Source of the DNA: Oscillospiraceae bacterium
GTDB lineage: Bacteria > Bacillota > Clostridia > Oscillospirales > UBA929
NCBI GenBank assembly: GCA_031271525.1
Contig: JAISVO010000108.1
Span: 1-18,481, forward strand
DNA: 18,481 bases
Direction of reading: 5' to 3'
Positions within the stretch are counted from its first letter, which is position 1, and every line of letters starts with the position of its first letter. Shown here piece by piece: positions 1 through 6,861 of this stretch. The notes beneath the pieces are model-generated. The model was not told where the DNA came from. It searched no databases and was given only the letters and a program-made list of their open reading frames with translations. The position numbers and the translations under genes are program-made.

Positions 1-2
1 CG

Positions 3-51
3 TCTGGCCCCATCAGAATTGCCGGTTTAACGGTTAACCAATGGGGCCAGA
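3..51. repeat. 11-bp perfect inverted repeat, 27-nt spacer
   Basis: The arms at 3-13 (TCTGGCCCCAT) and 41-51 (ATGGGGCCAGA) are perfect reverse complements around an AT-richer spacer that contains two similar GGTTTAAC/GGTTAAC words. Neither side is followed by a T run, so it is not a good intrinsic terminator. It could be the end of a small non-autonomous mobile element or a structured intergenic repeat. The neighbouring gene lies outside the window. Confidence 0.5.
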
Positions 52-69
52 GGGGAGTCGGAGGTTCGG

Positions 70-101
70 CACATAGGGACAGCGTCCCCTGTCCCCATGT
101 G
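70..101. repeat. REP-like imperfect palindrome (hairpin)
   Basis: The left arm CACAT-A-GGGACAG (70-82) pairs with the right arm CTGTCCC-C-ATGTG (89-101), giving 12 base pairs with a single A/C mismatch and a 6-nt loop (83-88). GGGACAG/CTGTCCC hairpins with CACAT/ATGTG bases resemble extragenic palindromes mobilised by REP-associated tyrosine transposases (Y1 family) in Gram-positive genomes; that link is inference. There is no T run, so a terminator role is unlikely. Confidence 0.5.
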
Positions 102-162
102 TTGCGCGGATAGTCGCTACGGCCATATAACGGGCTTTATTTGCCGTTAAGTCAAAAATTTC

Positions 163-1296
163 CTATTTTGCGCGGGCGATGCTCATGTGCCTATTCTCAA
201 AATCAATTTTCAAAACATGGTCAAAAAATAGATCGCTGCCGATACTGCCGGATAAGAGCAATGTCCGGGCGGGACTAAACTCCCTAGAAGTATGGATAAA
301 AGCGTTTTTTGCAACAATCTGTTTGTCGTCGAAGAATATGGGCAATTCTGGTATCACATATCCCTCATATTCGGAAGCCTCGGACTGTCCGGCGCCCGCC
401 ATTTGACGCTTATCTTTTTCCGCTCCCGGGAATCTGCCAACCATGCTTTTCCCGAAATTTGTTTTATTCCCGCCTGTATCCAATGCCGCGGTAATTGGTT
501 CACCGTTTACAATCATTCTTACCATAGGATAGAAATCGCAGCACATATTCCTATCAACATCCGATTTGCGGGGAGCACAAAGCCGTATCCTCCGATTTTT
601 ATAATCTATCTCCCACTGTAAACGCTTGATGATTTCCCATCCTATCATGCCGTTAATTTTCGGGCCTCCCGCAGCGCTGAAGTCAAGGGCTTCATCCGGC
701 ATAATCAAACATCTCTTGTTCCGTATGACAGATTTTCCGAGCTTGAGTTCTTTGATATGAGCGGCTCGCGTAACTACGGAGCCTTCCGTAACAGCGTCGG
801 CGTTAACGCTTTTTTCTTCGGGCTTACTGTCAGTCAGCTCCGCTACGGACTGCGTTATTACGGTAAACATAGCGCCTGTATCAACCAGCAAATTAACGTT
901 TTTACCGTTAATTTGAACGGTCATGATAGGCTGAATCATAGGAAACTCAGGCATTTCAGCTTCTGAGATCTCATGAGATAATAAAAACTCGGCGTCCCTT
1001 GTATCATACATTGCGATCTGTTCCATATCATCGTCGTTTCGCGGGAAGCCAAGAGATGTAAGCTCGTCGAATCTGTCCTGCCATAGCAGAATAGAAAACA
1101 AAAGTTCATAAGCCATTTTTTCAATTTCTTCGTCACGGGCGGAAGCAAGCAGTTCCCTCGCTAATTCCTCAGCTTTTTCCTCATTGCACTCTAAAAACGA
1201 CTTGACGACAAGCCGTAATTTGCTCTGTTCCTCAGACAGCCCGTTTTCTGGGAAGTCCGCCACACCTAAGCGTTTTGCCGATTCAATAAAAGTCAC
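163..1296 (-). CDS. Tandem retropepsin-like aspartic protease domain protein
   Basis: A 377-residue protein with no signal peptide or membrane segment, so probably cytoplasmic. Residues 1-115 are helical and charged, perhaps TPR-like. Two clan AA (retropepsin) domains follow. The first has catalytic Asp139-Thr-Gly in the context LLVDTGAMFT and a downstream GMIGWEII element (about 216-223). The second has Asp273-Thr-Gly in AALDTGGNKT and the matching SGSIGSDLFF element (349-358). Retropepsins work as dimers with one DTG from each half, so the two domains could form an intramolecular pseudodimer; this is inference. The start is GTG, preceded by AAGGAGG about 10 nt upstream. It is a lone gene divergent from secA with its own strong promoter. 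It is visibly more AT-rich than its neighbours, which suggests later acquisition. The substrate is unknown. Confidence 0.8.
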   Translation of the reverse strand: MTFIESAKRLGVADFPENGLSEEQSKLRLVVKSFLECNEEKAEELARELLASARDEEIEKMAYELLFSILLWQDRFDELTSLGFPRNDDDMEQIAMYDTRDAEFLLSHEISEAEMPEFPMIQPIMTVQINGKNVNLLVDTGAMFTVITQSVAELTDSKPEEKSVNADAVTEGSVVTRAAHIKELKLGKSVIRNKRCLIMPDEALDFSAAGGPKINGMIGWEIIKRLQWEIDYKNRRIRLCAPRKSDVDRNMCCDFYPMVRMIVNGEPITAALDTGGNKTNFGKSMVGRFPGAEKDKRQMAGAGQSEASEYEGYVIPELPIFFDDKQIVAKNAFIHTSREFSPARTLLLSGSIGSDLFFDHVLKIDFENRHMSIARAK

Positions 1297-1444
1297 GGTA
1301 AATACTCCTCCTTGTTATCATGCGGCACCCTCGTAAACTCAAAACCCGCATGGCTGCTGGGGCTTATTGCGCAGCTTTGCCCGTTGTCTCCGCATTATAG
1401 TGCCTTGATCCCCTATTATCGCCAAAAAAGCACTGTTCGTCCGT

Positions 1445-1473
1445 ATCATACCACGGCAATACCAAACTGTCAA
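1445..1473 (-). promoter_or_regulatory. Near-consensus sigma-A promoter for the protease gene
   Basis: On the minus strand TTGACA (1468-1473) and TATGAT (1445-1450) are separated by exactly 17 nt. The -35 is perfect and the -10 matches five of six positions. Transcription would begin near 1438, leaving a 5' untranslated region of about 140 nt before the GTG at 1296. Confidence 0.75.
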
Positions 1474-1477
1474 GAAA

Positions 1478-1506
1478 GCCGCCGCACACACAGGGCGGCG
1501 TTTTTT
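1478..1506 (+). terminator. Rho-independent terminator with no visible upstream gene
   Basis: GCCGCC (1478-1483) pairs with GGCGGC (1494-1499) around a 10-nt loop and is followed by a G and six Ts (1501-1506). The orientation is plus, yet no plus-strand gene lies upstream in the window. It sits just before the secA promoter, so it could insulate secA from read-through, end an unseen small RNA, or be left from a displaced gene. Confidence 0.6.
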
Positions 1507-1520
1507 CACTTTTCCCGCTA

Positions 1521-1549
1521 TTGTAAAGCATGGGAAATTACGATATACT
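1521..1549 (+). promoter_or_regulatory. Putative sigma-A promoter of the secA operon
   Basis: TTGTAA (1521-1526) and TATACT (1544-1549) are separated by 17 nt. The -10 matches five of six consensus positions and the -35 four of six. Predicted transcription starts near 1556, about 32 nt before the secA ATG, and the transcript carries GGAGG at 1574-1578. Confidence 0.65.
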
Positions 1550-1587
1550 AAAAGGACTTTCTATAAGAAAACCGGAGGTCACAACGG

Positions 1588-4347
1588 ATGGCATTCTTAC
1601 AAAAACTGTTCGGGACGCATTCGTCCCGTGAGTTAAAGCGGATCACGCCCCTTGCGGACGAGATCGAGCGGCTGGAGCCGGAGATCCAAAAGCTCACCGA
1701 TTCCGAGCTGCGGGCAAAGACGGATGAATTCCGAACCCGTCTCAGCGACGGCGCGGAACTGGACGACCTGCTGCCCGAGGCGTTCGCCGTCGTACGGGAA
1801 GCGGGGCTTCGCGTCTTGGGGGAGCGCGCCTTCCCGGTGCAGCTGGTGGGCGGCATCGTGCTCCACCAAGGCCGGATCGCCGAAATGAAGACCGGCGAGG
1901 GCAAAACCCTCACCGCGATCCTCCCCTGTTACCTCAACGGCCTAACCGGGCGGGGCGTCCACGTCGTCACGGTCAACAATTACCTCGCGAAATACCAGAG
2001 CGAGCGGGAAGGAAAGATCTGCCGCTTTTTGGGGCTGACCGTCGGTCTGGTCGCCCACGGGATGACCGGTGAGGAGCGCCGCGCGGCGTACGCCTGCGAT
2101 ATTACCTACGGCACCAACAATGAGTTCGGCTTCGACTACCTTCGGGACAACATGGCGATCTACAAGGAGGACATGGTGCAGCGCGGGCATGTCTTCGCCA
2201 TCGTGGACGAGGTAGACTCGATCCTGATCGACGAGGCGCGTACCCCGCTGATCATCTCGGGTCAGGGCGACAAATCCACCGAGCTGTATACCCGCGCGGA
2301 CAGCTTCGCGGCAAAGCTCCGGATGGTCAAGGTCGTCGAGCTGGACTCGAAGCAGGAGCACGACGGCATCGACGGCGACTATGTGGTGGACGAAAAGGCG
2401 AAGAGCGCGACGCTGACCCCGGCGGGGATCGCGAAGGCCGAGCAGTTCTTCGGGGTGGAGAACCTCGCGGACGCCGAGAACACCACCCTGATGCACCACA
2501 TCAACCAAGCCCTCCACGCCCGGGGGATCAAGAAGCGGGACACCGACTACGTCGTCCGGGAGGGTCAGGTCGTCATCGTAGACGAGTTCACCGGGCGCCT
2601 GATGCTGGGCCGCCGCTACTCGGACGGCCTGCATCAAGCGATTGAGGCCAAGGAGAAGGTGAAGGTCGAGCGGGAGAGCAAGACCTTGGCGACGATCACC
2701 TTCCAGAACTACTTCCGTATGTACGGCAAGCTGTCCGGCATGACCGGCACCGCGCTGACCGAGGAGGAGGAGTTCCGCCACATCTACAAGCTGGACATCA
2801 TCGAGGTGCCCACCAACATGCCGGTCGTCCGCGCCGATTACCCCGACTCGGTCTACCGCACCGAAGCGGGAAAGTTCCGCGCGGTGATCGGCCAAGTCAA
2901 GGAGTGCCACGCTAAGAACCAGCCGGTGCTGGTCGGCACGGTGTCGATCGAGAAGAGCGAGCTGCTCAGCGCCCTCTTAAAGAAAGAGGGGATCCCCCAC
3001 AACGTTTTGAACGCGAAGCACCACGAGAAAGAGGCGGAGATCGTCGCGCAGGCGGGCCACCTCGGCGCGGTCACCATCGCGACCAACATGGCGGGGCGCG
3101 GCACCGACATCAAGCTGGGCGGCAACGCCGAGTTCCTAGCCCGAAATGACCTCCGCAAAGCCGGGGTGCCCGAGGAGATCATCCTAGAGGCGGTCGGCTA
3201 TGCCGAAACCGGCAGCGAGGAGATCCTCAACGCCCGGGACGCCTACACAACGGCGCTGAAACGATACCGGGACGCCATCGCCGGCGAGTCGGAGAAGGTG
3301 CGGAACGCGGGGGGCTTATATATCATCGGCACCGAGCGCCATGAGGCGCGGCGTATCGACAACCAGCTCCGGGGCCGGTCGGGGCGTCAGGGCGACCCCG
3401 GCGCTTCCCGATTCTTTATCTCGATGGAGGACGACCTCCTCCGGCTGTTCGGCGCGTCCCGGCTCCAAGGGCTGCTGGATACCCTCGGAATGAACGACGA
3501 CATCCCGATTGAAAACAAGATGCTCTCCAACGCCATCGAGACCGCCCAGAAGCGGATGGAATCCCGCAATTTCCAGTCCCGGAAGCACGTCTTGGAGTAC
3601 GACGACGTGATGAACGTCCAGCGGAACGTCATCTACGGCCAGCGGCGGCAGGTTCTGGACGGCGCGGATATCCGGGACAGCATCGCGGCGATGCTGAATG
3701 AGTTCGTCGCCGACGCCGTACGCCGGGTCGCGGGTCCCGAACGGTTCGTCGAGCAGCCGCTGATGGAGGAAATCGCGCTGTCGATGGAGAAACTGATCCT
3801 CGCGCCGGGGGAAATGCGTCTTACCCGGGAAGAGTTGGAGGGCCTCACCCCCGACGACGTCGCCGGTATGCTTCAGGAGAAAGCGAGACTTGTCTACGAG
3901 GCGAAGGAGGCGCAGTTCGGGGAGAAGCTGATGCGGGAGATTGAGCGCGTCGCGCTGCTGCGCTCGGTGGACACCCAGTGGATGGACCACATCGACGCGA
4001 TGGCGGAGCTTCGGCAGGGCATTTCCCTCCGTTCCTTCGCCCAGACCGACCCCGTGGTGGAATACAAGCGGGAAGGCTTCGCCATGTTCGAGGACATGGT
4101 CGCGAGGATCCGGGACAACACCGTCACCTACCTCCTGCGTGTCCAGATCAAGAAGGAAGAGCCGAAACGCGTCCGGGTCGCCGGCGGGACTATGACCGAG
4201 CACGCGGGCGGCGCGGAGCCGCAGAAGAAGCAGCCGATTCGGAAGACCGCCGCCGCGAAGGTCGGGCGGAACGACCCCTGTCCGTGCGGCAGCGGGAAGA
4301 AATATAAAAAGTGCTGCGGGTTTGACCCCGGAGGTGAGGCTTCGTGA
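1588..4347 (+). CDS. secA: Preprotein translocase ATPase SecA
   Basis: This 919-residue motor uses ATP to push unfolded preproteins through the SecYEG channel at the membrane. Visible landmarks are Walker A (MKTGEGKT, 100-107), the DEVD Walker B (207-210) followed by DEARTP, the second-half motif ATNMAGRGTDIKLGG (about 498-512), GRSGRQGDPG (about 596-605), and a C-terminal zinc tail with Cys898, Cys900, Cys909 and Cys910 (CxCx8CC), which in the family contacts lipid or SecB-like partners. The full domain set is present. The usual TVNDYLAKRD stretch near residue 130 reads TVNNYLAKYQ here, a modest variant. The ATG start follows GGAGG by 9 nt. The stop overlaps the next start as GTGA. It is the likely first gene of a three-gene unit. 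Its channel partner secY is on the opposite strand at 11467-12741. Confidence 0.98.
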   Translation: MAFLQKLFGTHSSRELKRITPLADEIERLEPEIQKLTDSELRAKTDEFRTRLSDGAELDDLLPEAFAVVREAGLRVLGERAFPVQLVGGIVLHQGRIAEMKTGEGKTLTAILPCYLNGLTGRGVHVVTVNNYLAKYQSEREGKICRFLGLTVGLVAHGMTGEERRAAYACDITYGTNNEFGFDYLRDNMAIYKEDMVQRGHVFAIVDEVDSILIDEARTPLIISGQGDKSTELYTRADSFAAKLRMVKVVELDSKQEHDGIDGDYVVDEKAKSATLTPAGIAKAEQFFGVENLADAENTTLMHHINQALHARGIKKRDTDYVVREGQVVIVDEFTGRLMLGRRYSDGLHQAIEAKEKVKVERESKTLATITFQNYFRMYGKLSGMTGTALTEEEEFRHIYKLDIIEVPTNMPVVRADYPDSVYRTEAGKFRAVIGQVKECHAKNQPVLVGTVSIEKSELLSALLKKEGIPHNVLNAKHHEKEAEIVAQAGHLGAVTIATNMAGRGTDIKLGGNAEFLARNDLRKAGVPEEIILEAVGYAETGSEEILNARDAYTTALKRYRDAIAGESEKVRNAGGLYIIGTERHEARRIDNQLRGRSGRQGDPGASRFFISMEDDLLRLFGASRLQGLLDTLGMNDDIPIENKMLSNAIETAQKRMESRNFQSRKHVLEYDDVMNVQRNVIYGQRRQVLDGADIRDSIAAMLNEFVADAVRRVAGPERFVEQPLMEEIALSMEKLILAPGEMRLTREELEGLTPDDVAGMLQEKARLVYEAKEAQFGEKLMREIERVALLRSVDTQWMDHIDAMAELRQGISLRSFAQTDPVVEYKREGFAMFEDMVARIRDNTVTYLLRVQIKKEEPKRVRVAGGTMTEHAGGAEPQKKQPIRKTAAAKVGRNDPCPCGSGKKYKKCCGFDPGGEAS

Positions 4348-6086
4348 ATGTCGGAACCGAGTATGCCGCTCTCGCCGCGCAGTTCCAAACGGCGCAGATA
4401 CCAACGCAGGAGGGCAAACCACTCGCCTTATCGGAGGGGGACATCTTTACGGCCGAGGTGCTGGATGTCGGCACCGACGGCAAGGTGACTCTCCGGATGC
4501 CGGACGGGCAGCGGTTTCTGGCGGAACTGCTGACCGACCGACCCCTTGTGCCGGGACAGCGGATGACGCTGACCGTCTCCTCGGTGCGGGACGGCATACC
4601 GAGGGTGGAGATTTCCGGCGAGGGAACGGCGTCCGCGGACACCTTTCTCAAAGCCGCGCACGCCCCGAAGAACGACCTGACGACGGCGCTCGCGCGGGAG
4701 ATTCTGCACCAGCGCACGCCGTTTACGCCAAAGCAGTTTGAAGCGCTGACGAGAGCCGCTGCGGCGCACCCCGAGTTGGAGCCGGAGCAGGCGGTTTTCA
4801 TGGCGCGCCACCGCATTCCGATCACACCGGAGAATATCGCACAATACCGCGCCTTGAGCGAACCGCAGTCGCAGTTGGGCGCGCTGCTGCAAAAACTCCT
4901 CGACCTCCTCCCCGATCCCCCACAGCAACCAACGCAGCTACAGCAACCGGCACAACAGACGGCACAGCCAACATCAGAGCAACCGATACAGGCGCAACAG
5001 CAGCCTACAGCTCAACCCGCACCGCCGCCGACAGACGCTACCGCACAGACTGCCCCTGTCCCACAGCAAGCCCAGCAACCCGGCACACAGCAGACCACCG
5101 TCCAGCAACAGCCACAACAACCGGCAGCCCAGCAGCCTATCGCGCAGCCGGTTCCCGCAGCACAGCAATCCGTTCCGATGCCGCTGCCGCAGAACCCCGC
5201 TCCGGCGGCACCGGTATACATACCGCCGACAGACGCTCCCGCACAGACGACCCCTGTCCCACAAGCCCAACAACCTAGCACACAGCAGACAGCCGTCCAG
5301 ACCCAGCAACCGGCAGCCCAGCAGCCTATTCCCGTTCCTCAACCCATCGTACAACAATCTGCCAGCCCCCAACAACCTATCGCGCAGCCTGTACCTCAGC
5401 AACCTCAACAACCTGTACAACAGTTCGCAGCGCAACAGCCCGCCCCGCAGCAACCCGCAGCGCAGCAGACTGAGATTCCGCGTTTGCTAGACGCGATCTT
5501 CACCAAGGTGGCGCGGGGGCGTGCGCTGCCGCGTGAGATGGACGCGCCGCGTCAGACGCGGGAGATTGGGCGGATGCTTGCGCGGGTCGTCGAGGCGGCG
5601 CAGGAGATGCCGGAGGGCACCCGATCCGAGGTGATGAAGGCTGCGCGGGACATCGTGGAGAACCTGCGGTTTTCGGACCAGCTCAACCACTGCGCGGCGT
5701 TTGCGCAGCTTCCCCTCACTTTGAACGGCGAGCGTACGACGGCACAGCTCTACGTATTCAACGACAGCAAGGAAAAGAAGAGGATTGATCCGCATAACGC
5801 GACGGTTTTTGTCTCGCTTGCGACGGCGAACCTCGGCAATGTCGAGGGGTTTATCAAGGTGATCGGCACGGGTGTGGACGCCGATTTCGCGCTTCAGACC
5901 GAGGAAGCGGCCCGTCTGTTCCGCGCCGGACTGCCCGAGTTGAACACGATGCTGGAGCTGTACGGGTATCGTTTGGAGCGGGTCAACGCCACGGCGGAAA
6001 GACCGCCCGACCCGTCAACCCCCGCGAAGGTGGAAAAAGGCCGCGCCGTCCGCGCCGAGCGGTACCGGTTCAACCGTACGGTCTGA
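4344..6086 (+). CDS. FliK-like protein with long Pro/Gln linker (YlqG-like)
   Basis: A 580-residue protein in three parts. Residues 1-190 are a mixed N-terminal domain. Residues 190-375 are a low-complexity linker almost entirely of Gln, Pro, Ala and Thr. Residues 375-580 are a folded C-terminal domain; its LPLTLNGERTTAQLYVF core and later VEGFIKVIG segment recall the FliK hook-length control domain (Flg_hook). The call is supported by the next gene, an FlhB cytoplasmic-domain homologue, since FliK and FlhB interact in flagellar export. The pair resembles the Bacillus subtilis ylqG-ylqH orphans. No other flagellar gene is present, so a hook-length role is not implied. There is no signal peptide. 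The start is GTG, overlapping the secA stop by 4 nt, with GGAGG at 4330-4334. The linker DNA contains an internal duplication. Confidence 0.7.
   Translation: MNVGTEYAALAAQFQTAQIPTQEGKPLALSEGDIFTAEVLDVGTDGKVTLRMPDGQRFLAELLTDRPLVPGQRMTLTVSSVRDGIPRVEISGEGTASADTFLKAAHAPKNDLTTALAREILHQRTPFTPKQFEALTRAAAAHPELEPEQAVFMARHRIPITPENIAQYRALSEPQSQLGALLQKLLDLLPDPPQQPTQLQQPAQQTAQPTSEQPIQAQQQPTAQPAPPPTDATAQTAPVPQQAQQPGTQQTTVQQQPQQPAAQQPIAQPVPAAQQSVPMPLPQNPAPAAPVYIPPTDAPAQTTPVPQAQQPSTQQTAVQTQQPAAQQPIPVPQPIVQQSASPQQPIAQPVPQQPQQPVQQFAAQQPAPQQPAAQQTEIPRLLDAIFTKVARGRALPREMDAPRQTREIGRMLARVVEAAQEMPEGTRSEVMKAARDIVENLRFSDQLNHCAAFAQLPLTLNGERTTAQLYVFNDSKEKKRIDPHNATVFVSLATANLGNVEGFIKVIGTGVDADFALQTEEAARLFRAGLPELNTMLELYGYRLERVNATAERPPDPSTPAKVEKGRAVRAERYRFNRTV
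5025..5329 (+). repeat. Duplicated segment inside the Pro/Gln linker
   Basis: Positions 5025-5140 and 5223-5329 are closely similar copies offset by 198 nt. Both begin CCGCCGACAGACGCT and end CCGGCAGCCCAGCAGCCTAT. They encode PPTDA(T/P)AQT(A/T)PVP and then QQPAAQQPI. Several short CAGCAACC-type words surround them. This looks like in-frame expansion of a disordered linker rather than a mobile element. Confidence 0.8.
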
Positions 6087-6087
6087 C

Positions 6088-6372
6088 ATGATCCAGAAGA
6101 AAAAGACGGTCGTCCGCGAGGCGGTTGTGCTGGAATACGACCCCAATCGGGGTGTTCCTTCGGTTGTGGCGCAGGGGAAGGGTCACGTTGCCGAAAGGAT
6201 CATCTCGATCGCGAAGGAGCACAATGTCCCGATCCATGAGGACCCGGAGCTTGCGAGCCTTCTCAACATGCTCCACATCGGGGAGGAAATTCCGCCCGAG
6301 CTGTATCAGGTGGTCGCTCAAATCTTGATCTATGTGGGGGAAATTGATAAAAAGGTCTTGCTTGGCGGGTAA
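6088..6372 (+). CDS. Stand-alone FlhB cytoplasmic-domain protein (YlqH-like, EscU/YscU family)
   Basis: A 94-residue protein matching only the last part of FlhB, the type III export switch. EAVVLEYDPNRGVPSVVAQGKG corresponds to the segment just after the NPTH autocleavage site. EHNVPIHEDPELASLL and GEEIPPELYQVVAQIL are the characteristic later motifs. The membrane domain and the NPTH site are absent, so the protein resembles the already cleaved C-terminal fragment. It starts 1 nt after the FliK-like stop. No good Shine-Dalgarno precedes the ATG, so translational coupling is likely. In motile bacteria FliK contacts this FlhB domain; here the two probably act together in some non-flagellar role, which is inference. 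Family assignment is firm, function unknown. Confidence 0.88.
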   Translation: MIQKKKTVVREAVVLEYDPNRGVPSVVAQGKGHVAERIISIAKEHNVPIHEDPELASLLNMLHIGEEIPPELYQVVAQILIYVGEIDKKVLLGG

Positions 6373-6386
6373 AAAGGGTGTATACT
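6358..6386 (+). promoter_or_regulatory. Possible promoter before the small membrane protein
   Basis: TATACT (6381-6386) is a good -10, with TTGCTT (6358-6363) 17 nt upstream as a weak -35 matching three of six positions. It straddles the end of the FlhB-like gene and would give a leader of about 58 nt before the ATG at 6451. Confidence 0.45.
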
Positions 6387-6450
6387 AGGATTCATCCAGT
6401 AACCCCCCGAGGGGACAAGAAAACACTGTTGATAGGAAGGGGATCCCAAC

Positions 6451-6669
6451 ATGAAATCCTGGTTCAAAATTATTTCCGGCCTGCTCATTTCCCTTGTCGT
6501 CGTCGGGGCTGTCACGATGCTTGCCATCAAGTACTTTGACGTCATTGTGCGCGGGTTCGACTCATTACGCAGTCAAGTCGCCCGCAAAAAGGAGCAATAT
6601 TTCGGTGCGGATTGCTGCGACTACGACGATGACGACGATGATGACCTCACCGACGCCGAAGAGGTGTAG
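6451..6669 (+). CDS. Small single-pass membrane protein with poly-Asp tail
   Basis: A 72-residue protein of no family I recognise. One hydrophobic helix at about residues 8-27 (LLISLVVVGAVTMLAI) follows a short Lys-containing N-terminus. A basic stretch (RSQVARKKEQ) comes next, then a Cys-Cys pair and an acidic tail with a run of seven Asp residues. The basic residues after the helix suggest that the tail may lie inside the cell, but orientation is uncertain. The ATG is preceded by AAGGGG about 9 nt upstream, supporting real translation. It follows the FlhB-like gene by 78 nt and ends before a terminator, so it is the last gene of the plus-strand unit or a monocistron from its own promoter. 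The acidic tail could bind cations or basic proteins; this is speculation. Confidence 0.7.
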   Translation: MKSWFKIISGLLISLVVVGAVTMLAIKYFDVIVRGFDSLRSQVARKKEQYFGADCCDYDDDDDDDLTDAEEV

Positions 6670-6705
6670 GCGTCCTTAACGCGCCGGACTATGTATCCTT
6701 ATGAA

Positions 6706-6735
6706 ATCGCCTCCCAACCGGGAGGCGATATTGTT
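6706..6735 (+). terminator. Terminator-like hairpin ending the plus-strand unit
   Basis: ATCGCCTCCC (6706-6715) pairs perfectly over 10 bp with GGGAGGCGAT (6720-6729) around an AACC loop. It is followed by ATTGTT, a short T-containing tract. It lies 37 nt after the small membrane protein gene. On the minus strand it is also followed by TTTC, so it may act both ways. Confidence 0.7.
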
Positions 6736-6811
6736 CCCCTCTCCGCATTCCTTGTTTGTCCTGCCGATTGTATCATACCCGGAAGAAGGCGTACTTTCCA
6801 TATTTGACTAC

Positions 6812-6844
6812 ACAGAAACCGCCTCCCAATTGGGAGACGGCTTT
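6812..6844 (-). terminator. Rho-independent terminator of the S10-spc-alpha operon
   Basis: Read on the minus strand, GCCGTCTCCC and GGGAGGCGGT form a long stem (arms 6818-6827 and 6832-6841, with a T-G pair) around an AATT loop, followed by TTTCTGTG. It begins 17 nt after the rplQ stop. Its core is nearly the same as the plus-strand hairpin at 6706-6729. Confidence 0.75.
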
Positions 6845-6861
6845 GAATACGTTGTCGGCGC

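Noticed and set aside
128..149. TAACGG...CCGTTA hairpin as terminator for the protease gene
   Set aside because: The stem is only 6 bp with a 10-nt loop and no T run follows on the minus strand; too weak to call.
1394..1399. Perfect TATAAT on the minus strand as a second promoter for the protease gene
   Set aside because: No acceptable -35 lies 16-18 nt upstream; the site at 1445-1473 is far better.
1942..2910. 322-codon open frame antisense to secA
   Set aside because: It mirrors the secA reading frame in GC-rich DNA, has no ribosome binding site and no recognisable family; secA motifs are intact on the other strand.
3316..4422. 368-codon antisense frame over the 3' end of secA
   Set aside because: Low-complexity Leu/Arg/Pro-rich translation typical of a shadow frame; it covers the conserved SecA C-terminal half.
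4918..5470. Repeated CAGCAACC-type words suggesting a CRISPR array
   Set aside because: The repeats are irregular, very short and keep a continuous reading frame, encoding a Pro/Gln linker. Spacing is not constant.
6736..6811. TATGAT-like -10 and possible tiny genes between the two terminators
   Set aside because: The partner -35 is poor, and no frame with a ribosome binding site follows; nothing convincing is in this stretch.
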